Source of the DNA: Catellatospora paridis | GTDB lineage: Bacteria; Actinomycetota; Actinomycetes; Mycobacteriales; Micromonosporaceae | Reading direction: 5' to 3' | Length of the DNA stretch: 64,000 bases | NCBI RefSeq assembly: GCF_009720365.1 | Contig: NZ_ML769315.1 | Span: 217,621 to 281,620, forward strand | Part shown: one piece after another, positions 57,226 to 64,000 of the stretch | Position numbering within the stretch: the first letter of the stretch is position 1 | How the letters are laid out: each line of letters starts with the position of its first letter | Translations under genes and position numbers: made by a program | The notes under the pieces: generated by a model | What the model was told of the DNA's origin: nothing | The model's database searches: none | What the model saw: only the letters and a program-made list of their open reading frames with translations

Positions 57226-58182
57226 AGGTTGGAGCTGCGGCACCTGCGGGTGGTCTGCGCGATAGCCGACGCCGGCAGCGTCACCAAGGCGGCGGCCGTG
57301 CTCGGCCTGGCCGCGCCCGCCCTCACCACCCAGCTGCAGCGCATCGAGCGCGCCTTCGGCGGGCAGCTGTTCGTGCGCGACCGGCGCGGCGCCCGCGCCA
57401 CCCCGCTGGGCGAGTTGGTGCTGGCCCGGGCCCGGGTGCTGCTGCCCGCGGTGCAGGGCCTGGAGGACGAGGCGACCCGGTTCGCCGGGCTGGCCCGGGA
57501 CTCCGGCGGTGACGGGCTGCCCGGCTACCGCATCGGGGCGGTGAACGGCCCGCTCATCGGCGGGGTGGTGCACCGGCTCGCCGCCGCGCAGCCCAGCGCC
57601 CAGCTGAGCACGTACCCGTCGTGGTCGTCGGCGGAGCTGGCGGCGATGCTGCTGGACGCCCGGCTCGACTTCGCGCTCATCGGCACCTGCGGTGAGGCCA
57701 CCCCGCCCGATGACGGCCGGCTGGTCTGGCACACCGTGGCGACCGCGCCGGTCTTCGTGCTGCTGCCCGCCTCCCACCCGTACGCCGCCGCCGACGAGGT
57801 GGAGCTGGCCGACCTGGCCGGCTCCCGGTGGGCGGCCACCCCCGGCGACGGCTGCTTCGCCGACTGCTTCGCCGCCGCGTGCGCGCGGGCCGGGTTCACC
57901 CCCAGCCCGATCCACGAGAGCGACCTCGGCGGCTGTGCCGACCTGGTCCGCGGCGGCAGCGTGGTGGCCCTGTGCCAGCCCACCTTCCGGGAGATCACCG
58001 GCGTACGCGCCGTCCCCCTGGCCGCCACCCCCCTGCGCTGGCGCCACCTCATCGGCTGGCACCCCGACTCCCCCGCCGCCCGCGTCGCCCCCCGCCTCGT
58101 CGACTACGCCGAACAGTCCTATGCCGACGCCATCCGCCTCAGCCCCAACTACACCCGCTGGCTGACCCGCCACCCCACCTGA
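57223..58182 (+). CDS. LysR-family transcriptional regulator
   Basis: 319 residues. The N-terminal winged helix (about 1-62) reads LRHLRVVCAIADAGSVTKAAAVLGLAAPALTTQLQRIERAFGGQLFVRDRRG; the periplasmic-binding-like effector domain spans about 95-300 (PVFVLLPASHPYAAADEVELADLAGSRW, ESDLGGCADLVRGGSVVALCQP). A small metabolite is expected as coinducer. It is divergent from the MFS exporter gene (172 bp between starts), the classical LysR layout. The stop codon is 12 bp before family A copy A4. Confidence 0.94.
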   Translation: MRLELRHLRVVCAIADAGSVTKAAAVLGLAAPALTTQLQRIERAFGGQLFVRDRRGARATPLGELVLARARVLLPAVQGLEDEATRFAGLARDSGGDGLPGYRIGAVNGPLIGGVVHRLAAAQPSAQLSTYPSWSSAELAAMLLDARLDFALIGTCGEATPPDDGRLVWHTVATAPVFVLLPASHPYAAADEVELADLAGSRWAATPGDGCFADCFAAACARAGFTPSPIHESDLGGCADLVRGGSVVALCQPTFREITGVRAVPLAATPLRWRHLIGWHPDSPAARVAPRLVDYAEQSYADAIRLSPNYTRWLTRHPT

Positions 58183-58194
58183 CCAGTTGATCAT

Positions 58195-58247
58195 GAACTT
58201 ATGGACCTGTTCGACGGCGTGTCGCCACCATAACTTCATGATCGACT
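58195..58247. repeat. Family A palindromic element, copy A4
   Basis: AGTTGATCATGAACTTATGG (58195-58214) faces CCATAACTTCATGATCGACT (58228-58247), 18 of 20 pairs matched. The loop ACCTGTTCGACGGCGTGTCG-type sequence reads like A1 and opposite to A5, so A4 and A5 face each other around the lipoprotein and ATP-grasp genes. Confidence 0.8.
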
Positions 58248-58317
58248 AGTTGTTGCGGCGCGAGATGAGTCGACGTGCCGATCCCACGAACGCCGTTAGC
58301 CTGACTAAGCTCTGACG

Positions 58318-58845
58318 GTGATCAGATTCCGTGCGTCGGCGACGGCGGTAGTCGCGGTGGTGACCATGCTCAGCCTGCAGGGCTGCATCGGGGTGGGCGA
58401 CTCGTGGACCCGCGACCAGGCTGCGCCGACCGTCGCCACCTCGCCGGCGGCCGCCCGGCCCAGCACGAGCGCCCCGGCCGGCTCGACGAGTGCCGCCCTC
58501 GCCACCATCAGCCGCGTCGAGTCCAATGTGGCCGCCGTCGGCAACCCGACCTGCGGCGGCAGCGCGCCCCAGACCGTCACGGTGACGGCGGAGATCGACG
58601 ACGGCGGCACGCCGGTGACCGCCAAGGCGCGCTACGCGATGACCGGAGGCAACTACACCGGCGAGGTCACCCTGACCCGTGACGCCACCATGGCCCGCTA
58701 CACGGCGACCCTGCCCAAGCTGGAGAAGAAGCACTTCACCAGCGCCGCGACGAACATCTTCGTCACCGTGACCGTCCCGGGCTCCACCGCCGGCCAGCAG
58801 GGCTTCACCTCCGTCACCGTCTCCCCGTGCGGCGGCAGGGCCTGA
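58318..58845 (+). CDS. Small lipoprotein, unknown function
   Basis: 175 residues. A type II signal (about 1-23) ends in the lipobox LSLQGC, predicting lipid attachment at Cys ~23. A Ser/Ala/Thr/Pro linker (about 35-60) leads to a beta-rich domain of about 100 residues, Thr-rich (TVTVTAEIDDGGTPVTAKARY, FVTVTVPGSTAG), with two Cys that may bridge (NPTCGG and SPCGG). It resembles an Ig-like fold. GTG 58318 with TAAGCT 6 bases upstream (58306-58311) suggests a leaderless start. It lies between repeats A4 and A5. Confidence 0.75.
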   Translation: MIRFRASATAVVAVVTMLSLQGCIGVGDSWTRDQAAPTVATSPAAARPSTSAPAGSTSAALATISRVESNVAAVGNPTCGGSAPQTVTVTAEIDDGGTPVTAKARYAMTGGNYTGEVTLTRDATMARYTATLPKLEKKHFTSAATNIFVTVTVPGSTAGQQGFTSVTVSPCGGRA

Positions 58846-58906
58846 ACCGGACCGGCGGGCCACCGCGTCGAGCCCCGCGAGCCGCACGGGTTCCGGCCGG
58901 AGCGGG

Positions 58907-59746
58907 TCAGCGCGACACGGTCGGCAGCCCGCGCAGGAAACGCCGGTCCGCCGGCGCGACCTCGGCCACCGGACGGCTCGCCGACAGCACCACGTCGAGC
59001 GCCTCGTCCGGGTCGGCCGCGTAGTGGCCGCTCGCCCAGGCCGCGTTCGCCTCGATCACCGCCCACTCCGGACGGCCGGTCGCGGCATCTGCGAGCAGGC
59101 CGACGTCGACCACCACCGCGCTCGGCAGCGCCGGCAGCCCCGGGCCGAGCAGCCCCGCCGCGAAGGCGGCCGCGTCCGCGCACCGTGCGTCCTCCGCGGG
59201 ACCGGCTAGATCCAGCTCGCCGTCCACGGCATACCGGCTCACGGCCCGGACCCGGCCCGCGCCGAGGAAGAGCCGGAACTCCACCCGAAACGTCACCACG
59301 TCGCTGACCAGCACCGGGGTGTCGTCCGCCAGGACCTCCGGCCCGGGCAGGGCCGCCCCGGACGGGTACACCCGGGCGGGGAAGCTCTTGTCGTCCGGTG
59401 GCTTCACGAACGCGGGCCGGTCCAGCGCCCGCGCTTGCGCCAGCGTGGTGAAGGCGACATCGCGACGCGTCCACTCGCGCGGCAACCGGGCGAGCCAGTC
59501 CTGGTCGGGCTCCAGCAGCCCGACACCGAGTTCCGCGCCGACCGCGTCGGCGAACAGCGGCCCGGCGTACAGGTGCGCTCCGGCGTGCCCGGCCAGGTGC
59601 TCCGGCAGCCGCCAGGTGCGCATCGTCTCGACCCGCATGCCGCGCCGCCGCGCGGCGTCGGCGAAGGCCAGCCCGGTCTCGGTCACCCGCGGCGGCAGTA
59701 TCAGCACTCGGTCCACGCCGCGCCATGCTGCCAGCCCGCGCGGCAC
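58907..59746 (-). CDS. ATP-grasp domain protein (DUF4343-like)
   Basis: 279 residues. ARALDRPAFVKPPDDKSFPARVYPSG and ADDTPVLVSDVVTFRVEFRLFLGAGRVRAVSRYAVDG resemble the DUF4343 ATP-grasp subgroup, and VVDVGLLADAATGRPEWAVIEANAAWASGHYAADPDEAL supplies the metal-binding Asp, Glu and Asn. Such enzymes join a carboxylate to a nucleophile; substrate unknown. The start ATG 59746 leads into RVLILPPRVTETGLAFADAARRRG. Convergent with the lipoprotein gene, bounded by inverted family A copies. Confidence 0.8.
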   Translation of the reverse strand: MPRGLAAWRGVDRVLILPPRVTETGLAFADAARRRGMRVETMRTWRLPEHLAGHAGAHLYAGPLFADAVGAELGVGLLEPDQDWLARLPREWTRRDVAFTTLAQARALDRPAFVKPPDDKSFPARVYPSGAALPGPEVLADDTPVLVSDVVTFRVEFRLFLGAGRVRAVSRYAVDGELDLAGPAEDARCADAAAFAAGLLGPGLPALPSAVVVDVGLLADAATGRPEWAVIEANAAWASGHYAADPDEALDVVLSASRPVAEVAPADRRFLRGLPTVSR

Positions 59747-59817
59747 GGAACCACTCCCTTTTCCCCGACGGCCCGCTCACTCCCCAGGCAGCCGACTCAC
59801 CGCGGGCTCGCCGCCCC

Positions 59818-59886
59818 CCGCGGTGATCATGAAGTTATGGCAGCGACACGCCGCCGAACCTGCCCATAAGTTCATGATCACCGCGG
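59818..59886. repeat. Family A palindromic element, copy A5
   Basis: Twenty-three-base arms (59818-59840 and 59864-59886) pair at all but about one position; the symmetry runs outward past the family core into CCGCGG/CCGCGG flanks. Loop core GCGACACGCCGCCGAAC reads opposite to A4. Confidence 0.85.
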
Positions 59887-59929
59887 GAGAGAGGGGCCGC
59901 GGTGCGGTGGTTCGCTGCAGGGTCGCGGC

Positions 59930-60415
59930 TCAGGCGGCGGCGGGCGTACGCCGGACCGCCCCCGCCCCCGGCCGCGTGGCCACCTCCCGGGGCGAGCCCA
60001 CCTCGTGCCCCTCGTCGCAGCTCAGGTGCGTGCGCACGGGCGACCCGCAGTCGCGGTGGACCATGTCGACGGGCGGCCCGGCCGGGTCCGCCAGATACCG
60101 GTCGCCCCACTCGCGTACGGCGACCAGCACCGGATACAGGTCGAAGCCCTTCTCGGTGAGCCGGTACTCGTGGCGTTCGCGCTCGCCGGGCTCCCGGTAG
60201 GGCACCCGGTGCAGCACGCCCTGCGCGACGAGCATGTTCAGCCGGTTGGTCAGCACCTGCCGGGGTATGCCGCTGTGCTCGCGCATGTCCTCGAAGCGGC
60301 GGATGCCGTTGAAGACCTCGCGCAGCACCACCAGCGTCCAGCGTTCGCCGAGCACGGCCATGGCGCGGGCGACGGTGCAGTTCTCTGCCGACCAGTCGAG
60401 TGCGGTAGGTCTCAC
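59930..60415 (-). CDS. HxlR-family transcriptional regulator
   Basis: 161 residues. CTVARAMAVLGERWTLVVLREVFNGIRRFEDMREHSGIPRQVLTNRLNMLVAQGVLHRVPYREPGERERHEYRLTEKGFDL is the HxlR winged helix; Cys ~13 just before the helix is the position used as a redox or aldehyde sensor in some members. The C-terminal ~55 residues, with CGSPVRTHLSCDEGHEV, may form a metal ribbon as in longer HxlR proteins. GTG 60415 is 6 bases after TAGCCT on the minus strand, so leaderless. It is divergent from a thioesterase gene, its likely target. Confidence 0.92.
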   Translation of the reverse strand: MRPTALDWSAENCTVARAMAVLGERWTLVVLREVFNGIRRFEDMREHSGIPRQVLTNRLNMLVAQGVLHRVPYREPGERERHEYRLTEKGFDLYPVLVAVREWGDRYLADPAGPPVDMVHRDCGSPVRTHLSCDEGHEVGSPREVATRPGAGAVRRTPAAA

Positions 60416-60470
60416 TCCCCCAGGCTAAGTCTCGTTGACAGACTCAGCAACCGCCTGCCAGGCTGAGTCC
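60416..60470. promoter_or_regulatory. Divergent HxlR/thioesterase promoter with repeated operator
   Basis: CCAGGCTAAGTC (60420-60431) and CCAGGCTGAGTC (60458-60469) are direct repeats 38 bp apart, with an inverted GACTCAG (60441-60447) between. TTGACA (60435-60440) and CAGGCT (60459-60464) form a plus-strand promoter with 18 bp spacing, while the left repeat contains the minus-strand -10 box. A regulator bound to both repeats would cover both promoters. Confidence 0.5.
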
Positions 60471-60998
60471 ATGACGCAGACCCAGACCGAGCCGACCGCC
60501 GGCCTCGCGACCCCGGAGCGCACCCGCACCTTCTCCTGGTCCGACCCCCGCCGCAACGCCGCCGAGCTGGGTCGGCTCAGCGGCCTGGAGCTGCTGCACG
60601 CGATGGCCCGCGGCGAGCTGCCCGCCCCACCCGTGATGCACCTGCTCGGCATGGACAGCGTGCAGGCCGAGGAGGGCCGCGTCGTGGTGACCATGCGCGC
60701 CCAGGAGTTCCACTACAACCCGCTCGGCGGCGTGCACGGCGGCATCCTGGCCACCCTGCTCGACACCGCCGCCGCCTGCGCCGTGCACAGCACCCTGCCC
60801 GCCGGCGTCGGCTACACCTCCCTGGACCTGACCACCAAGTTCCTGCGCCCGGTCAGCGTCGACTCCGGCCTGCTCCGCTGCGAAGGCACCGTCCTCTCCC
60901 GCGGCCGCCGCACCGCCCTCGCCCAGGCCCAACTCACCGACGACCGCGGCCGCCTCCTAGCCCACGCCACCTCGTCCTGCCTCATCTTCGACCTGTAA
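60471..60998 (+). CDS. PaaI-type hotdog-fold thioesterase
   Basis: 175 residues. The hotdog core reads FHYNPLGGVHGGILATLLDTAAACAVHSTLPAGVGYTSLDLTTKFLRPV; GGVHGG with its Asn and Asp (LLDTA) are the catalytic positions of PaaI-like acyl-CoA thioesterases. An N-terminal extension of about 40 residues precedes it. It would cleave aromatic or medium-chain acyl-CoA. ATG 60471 directly follows the operator-containing promoter, leaving a leader of only a few bases. It is divergent from HxlR and followed by element F. Confidence 0.9.
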   Translation: MTQTQTEPTAGLATPERTRTFSWSDPRRNAAELGRLSGLELLHAMARGELPAPPVMHLLGMDSVQAEEGRVVVTMRAQEFHYNPLGGVHGGILATLLDTAAACAVHSTLPAGVGYTSLDLTTKFLRPVSVDSGLLRCEGTVLSRGRRTALAQAQLTDDRGRLLAHATSSCLIFDL

Positions 60999-61015
60999 CC
61001 GCCACCCAAGATCGT

Positions 61016-61088
61016 GACGATCTTGCGTGAACTGTTGCCGATATGCCTGTTTAAGGCGTGTCGTACCCACAGTCCACGCAAGATCGTC
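61016..61088. repeat. Palindrome F sharing the family A loop core
   Basis: Arms GACGATCTTGCGTG (61016-61029) and CACGCAAGATCGTC (61075-61088) are perfectly complementary but unlike family A arms. The loop holds CCTGTTTAAGGCGTGTCG, which aligns with the A4 loop CCTGTTCGACGGCGTGTCG. It lies between the convergent thioesterase and beta-glucosidase genes, 3 bp before the latter's stop. Confidence 0.65.
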
Positions 61089-61091
61089 GCG

Positions 61092-62483
61092 TTAGAGGGC
61101 GTTGGCGCGGGTCACGTCGCGGAACCACAGGGCCGAGTCCTTGGGGTAGCGGCGTTGGGTTTCGTAGTCGACGTAGACGAGGCCGAAGCGCTTGTCGTAG
61201 CCGAAGGCCCACTCGAAGTTGTCCAGTAGGGACCAGGCCAGGTAGCCGCGGACGTCGGCGCCGCCGGACAGGGCCGCGTGCACGGCGCGCAGGTGGCCGT
61301 CGAGGTAGGCGATCCGGTCCGGGTCGGCCACCCGGTCGCCGGCCAGCGCGTCGGCGTACGCCGCACCGTTCTCGGTCACCATCAGCGGCGTGTCCGGATA
61401 CTCCCGGGACAGCCGTAGCAGCAGGTCGGACAGGCCGCTCGGGTCGACCGTCCAGCCCATGTCGGTGACCGGGCCTGGCTGCGGCAGGAACGCGACCCCC
61501 TCGCTGCCCGGGTACATCGGGTGCGCCGCCGCGCCGACCTGCGCCCGTACCAGGGCGGGTTGGTAGTAGTTGATGCCCAGCAGGTCGATCGGGGCGGAGA
61601 TCACCGTCAGGTCCCCGTCGACGATCGCGTCCGCCGCGCCGAACCGCTCGAAGAGCCCCAGCATGTCCAGCGGATACCGGCCGCGCAGCACCGGGTCCAG
61701 GAAGATCCGGTTGAGCACGCCGTCGACGCGCCACGCCGCCGCCACGTCGTGCGGGTCGCCCGGGTCGTCGGGGCTGACCCGGGCCAGGTTCAGGGTGAGC
61801 GACAGCTCGCGTACGCCCGCCGCGCGCAGCGCCTGCGCCGCCAGCCCGTGCCCGAGCAGCAGGTGGTGCGCGGCCCGGAAGGCAGCCCGGTTGTCGGTGT
61901 GCCCCGGCGCGTGGTCTCCGCTGGCGTAGCCGAGAAACGCCGCGACCCACGGCTCGTTGAGCGTGGTCCAGGTGCCGACGCGGTCCGCGAGCCGGGACGC
62001 GGTCACCGCGGCGTACTCGGCGAAGCACGCCGCGGTGTCCCGGTCCCCCCAGCCGCCCCGCCCGTGGGACTGCAGCGCGAGCGGCAGGTCCCAGTGGTAG
62101 AGCGTCACCATCGGCTCGATCCCGTGCGCCAGCAGCTCGTCCACCAGCCGGTCGTAGAAGTCCAGGCCGCGCACGTTGACCGGCCCGGTCCCGTCGGGCT
62201 TGACCCGCGGCCAGGCGATGGAGAAGCGGTACGTGCCGACGCCCAGCTCGGCCATCAGCGCGACGTCCTCGCGGTAGCGCCGATAGTGGTCGCACGCGAC
62301 GTCCCCGGTGTGTCCGGCGAAGACTCGGCCGTCCTTGCGCGCGAACGTGTCCCAGATGGACGGTCCCCGCCCGTCCTCGGCCGCGGCCCCCTCGATCTGG
62401 TACGCCGCCGTGGCGGCCCCCCACCGGAACCCCTCCGGGAACCGCAACATCTCCGCCGATGCCTCTACCTGCACTGTGCTCAT
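61092..62483 (-). CDS. Beta-glucosidase, GH1
   Basis: 463 residues, full GH1 length. [33 protein letters not shown] opens the barrel; the acid/base Glu is in [11 protein letters not shown] (residue ~175) and the nucleophile Glu in MVTENGAAY (residue ~369); the glycone site includes [23 protein letters not shown]. No signal peptide, so it acts in the cytoplasm on imported beta-glucosides. ATG 62483 overlaps the stop of the upstream permease gene by 4 bp (ATGA), so uptake and hydrolysis are encoded in one operon. Confidence 0.95.
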   Translation of the reverse strand: MSTVQVEASAEMLRFPEGFRWGAATAAYQIEGAAAEDGRGPSIWDTFARKDGRVFAGHTGDVACDHYRRYREDVALMAELGVGTYRFSIAWPRVKPDGTGPVNVRGLDFYDRLVDELLAHGIEPMVTLYHWDLPLALQSHGRGGWGDRDTAACFAEYAAVTASRLADRVGTWTTLNEPWVAAFLGYASGDHAPGHTDNRAAFRAAHHLLLGHGLAAQALRAAGVRELSLTLNLARVSPDDPGDPHDVAAAWRVDGVLNRIFLDPVLRGRYPLDMLGLFERFGAADAIVDGDLTVISAPIDLLGINYYQPALVRAQVGAAAHPMYPGSEGVAFLPQPGPVTDMGWTVDPSGLSDLLLRLSREYPDTPLMVTENGAAYADALAGDRVADPDRIAYLDGHLRAVHAALSGGADVRGYLAWSLLDNFEWAFGYDKRFGLVYVDYETQRRYPKDSALWFRDVTRANAL

Positions 62484-63292
62484 CCCTTCACCGCTCCCTG
62501 CATGATGCCGCCGATCAGCTGCTTGCCGAGCAGGCCGAACACGATGAGCAGCGGCAGTGTGGCCAGCATCGTCCCGGTCAGCGCCAGCGAGTAGTCCTGC
62601 ACGTAGCCGGCCCGCAGCTGGGACAGCGCGACCTGGACCGTCTGGTTCTCCGGCGAGGCCAGCACGACCAGCGGCCAGAGGTAGTCGTTCCAGACGTTGA
62701 GGAAGGTCAGCATGCCGAGCACGGCCGCGGCCGGACGGGCGACCGGCAGCACCACGTGCCAGAACAGCCGATGGGTGCCCGCGCCGTCGATGCGCCCGGC
62801 CTCCAGCAGCTCGGTGGGCAGCGCCTCGGACAGGTACTGCGTCATGAAGAACACCCCGAACGCGTTGACCAGGGCCGGCACCGTCACCGCCAGCAGCGTG
62901 TCGTGCCACTCCAGCTTGGTGATCAGCATGAACAGCGGGATGATGCCCAGCTGCATCGGCACCATCATGGTGCCGACGACGGCCAGCAGCAGCGCGGTGC
63001 GCCCCTTGAACCTCAGTTTGGCGAAGGCGAACCCGGCCAGCGTCGAGAACAGCACCACGGACGCGGTGTTGATGCCCGACACGATCAGCGAGTTGAGCAG
63101 CGCCTGGTCGAACGGCACGGTGTCGAAGACCCGCTTGATGTTCTCGATCAGGTTCGCGCCCGGCAGCACCGGCGGCGGCACGTGCGAGAGCGCGGAGTTG
63201 TCCTGGCTGGCCACCACCACGCTGAAGTACAGCGGGAACGCGGTCAGCATCAGCACCCCGGTCAGCGTCAGGTAGACGAGTCTGCGTGTCAT
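62480..63292 (-). CDS. Carbohydrate ABC transporter permease (MalG type)
   Basis: 270 residues with six membrane helices. The EAA loop that contacts the ATPase reads [57 protein letters not shown] is characteristic of MalG/CUT1 permeases. It is translationally coupled on both sides (4 bp overlaps with the other permease and with the beta-glucosidase). Substrate is probably a beta-glucoside such as cellobiose, inferred from the GH1 partner. The binding protein must be outside the window, and no ATPase gene is present here. Confidence 0.93.
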   Translation of the reverse strand: MTRRLVYLTLTGVLMLTAFPLYFSVVVASQDNSALSHVPPPVLPGANLIENIKRVFDTVPFDQALLNSLIVSGINTASVVLFSTLAGFAFAKLRFKGRTALLLAVVGTMMVPMQLGIIPLFMLITKLEWHDTLLAVTVPALVNAFGVFFMTQYLSEALPTELLEAGRIDGAGTHRLFWHVVLPVARPAAAVLGMLTFLNVWNDYLWPLVVLASPENQTVQVALSQLRAGYVQDYSLALTGTMLATLPLLIVFGLLGKQLIGGIMQGAVKG

Positions 63293-64000
63293 CGGGAGCT
63301 CCGGATCCGGCGCGTGATCAGGTAGTTGACGGCGGCGGCGAGCACGATCAGCCCGAACATCACCCAGGCGGTGGCCGAGGCGTAGCCGAACTCGAAGCCG
63401 CGGTTGAAGCCGTGCTCGTACATGTAGAGGGTCAGGGTCTGGAACTGCCGGTCCGGGCCGCCGATGATGCCGTTGGGCCCGCCCCCGGCGAACAGCTGCG
63501 GCTCGGCGAAGACCTGCAGGCCGTAGATGGTCGACACGATGACCACGAAGATGACGGTGGGCCGGATCGACGGGATGGTGATCTTCCGGAGCTGCTGGCC
63601 CGCGGTGGCGCCGTCGAGCGTCGCCGACTCGTACAGCTCTTTCGGCACCGCCTGCATCGCGGCCAGGAAGATCAGCGCGTTGTAGCCGGTCCAGCGCCAG
63701 GTGATCATCGCGGCGATGGCGACGTGCGAGGACGCGACACCAGCCTGCCAGTCGATACGGCCCAGGCCGAAGCTCTCCAGCAGCCAGTTGATCAGGCCGA
63801 AGTCGCGCCCGAACAGCTGGCTGAAGATGACCACGACCGCGACCACGCTGGTGACGTTCGGCAGCAGCAAACCCAGCCGCCACAGCGTCTTGGCCCGCAG
63901 CGGCCGGTTCACCAGGTGCGCCAGGATCAGCGCCAGGATCAGCTGCGGGATGGTGGACAGCGCCAGGATGGACAGGGTGTTGCGCAGGGCGTTCCAGAAG
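63289..64000 (-). CDS. Carbohydrate ABC transporter permease (MalF type), 5' end outside window
   Basis: The frame remains open to the right edge ([30 protein letters not shown]), so the N-terminus lies beyond it. About 236 residues are visible with at least five membrane helices and the EAA loop [45 protein letters not shown] and [19 protein letters not shown] are typical of CUT1 MalF-like subunits. An internal GTG at 63912 is not the start. It overlaps the MalG-type gene by 4 bp; both pair in the membrane. Confidence 0.93.
   Translation of the reverse strand, partial: FWNALRNTLSILALSTIPQLILALILAHLVNRPLRAKTLWRLGLLLPNVTSVVAVVVIFSQLFGRDFGLINWLLESFGLGRIDWQAGVASSHVAIAAMITWRWTGYNALIFLAAMQAVPKELYESATLDGATAGQQLRKITIPSIRPTVIFVVIVSTIYGLQVFAEPQLFAGGGPNGIIGGPDRQFQTLTLYMYEHGFNRGFEFGYASATAWVMFGLIVLAAAVNYLITRRIRSSR

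Noticed and set aside
62480-63883. 467-codon frame covering both sugar permeases
   Set aside because: Only its last 270 codons are the MalG-type permease; the first part is a shifted frame of the MalF-type gene, and 63292 has the proper start with a 4 bp overlap.

Overview
The window is 64 kb of very GC-rich DNA with strong third-position G/C bias, frequent GTG starts and many 1-4 bp start/stop overlaps. The gene set is actinobacterial: an ergothioneine cluster, a TIGR03086-type DinB protein, DUF2203/DUF5522/DUF6158/DUF6232/DUF3105 proteins, and an ECF sigma factor with a CU044_5270-type partner. Together with the short palindromic repeats between genes, this points to a filamentous actinomycete, most likely Micromonosporaceae (for example Catellatospora, Actinoplanes or Micromonospora). 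That assignment is inference. I saw no rRNA, tRNA, CRISPR array, transposase, integrase or phage gene.

Layout. 0-8 kb: 3' end of an MMPL exporter, a PIN-domain remnant, a sulfite-oxidase-like molybdoenzyme, a polytopic membrane protein, an ADP-ribosylglycohydrolase, and a solute-binding/VWA protein. 8-15 kb: an AspT/YidE-type transporter, a FIST sensor protein translationally coupled to a GAF-GGDEF-EAL protein, and two DUF proteins. 15-21 kb: a rifampicin-phosphotransferase-like enzyme with a MarR regulator, then a NarL-type two-component pair. 20.7-24.9 kb: egtA-egtB-egtC-egtD in one overlapping operon; egtE is not here. 25-32 kb: a multi-modular GH18 chitinase, a NicO metal transporter, an LPXTG surface protein, a GH51 arabinofuranosidase and an aldo/keto reductase. 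32-42 kb: small regulators and enzymes (GNATs, one with an internal amber stop, CBS-BON protein, AraC/VOC pair, SARP-like regulator, histidine phosphatase, ferredoxin reductase-like flavoprotein). 42-48 kb: a secreted S1 protease divergent from an unrecognised protein with a Cys/His-rich C-terminus, which is coupled to a histidine kinase and response regulator; then an ECF sigma factor and its membrane partner. 48-57 kb: lipoprotein dienelactone hydrolase, PolX, acylphosphatase, DUF3105 protein with peptide deformylase, sulfotransferase, ATP-grasp enzyme, DinB protein, MFS exporter. 57-64 kb: LysR regulator, a small lipoprotein, an ATP-grasp protein, HxlR regulator with thioesterase, and a GH1 beta-glucosidase coupled to two sugar ABC permeases, the second running off the right edge.

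Functionally this is an accessory/household mixture: secreted polysaccharide and protein degradation, sugar import, thiol redox chemistry and many small regulatory circuits. The least explained signal is the set of palindromic intergenic elements. There are five copies of one ~60 bp element (family A) in which an asymmetric loop is conserved, and a further element with unrelated stem arms but the same loop core. There are also two copies of a 65 bp palindrome (family C) whose arms differ by a compensatory base-pair change, and three copies of a GAAGGGCACCTTC element (family B). No stretch above 300 bases lacks a gene; the longest gaps (24912-25151, 35617-35857, 43340-43599) hold repeats, a terminator-like hairpin or divergent promoter DNA.
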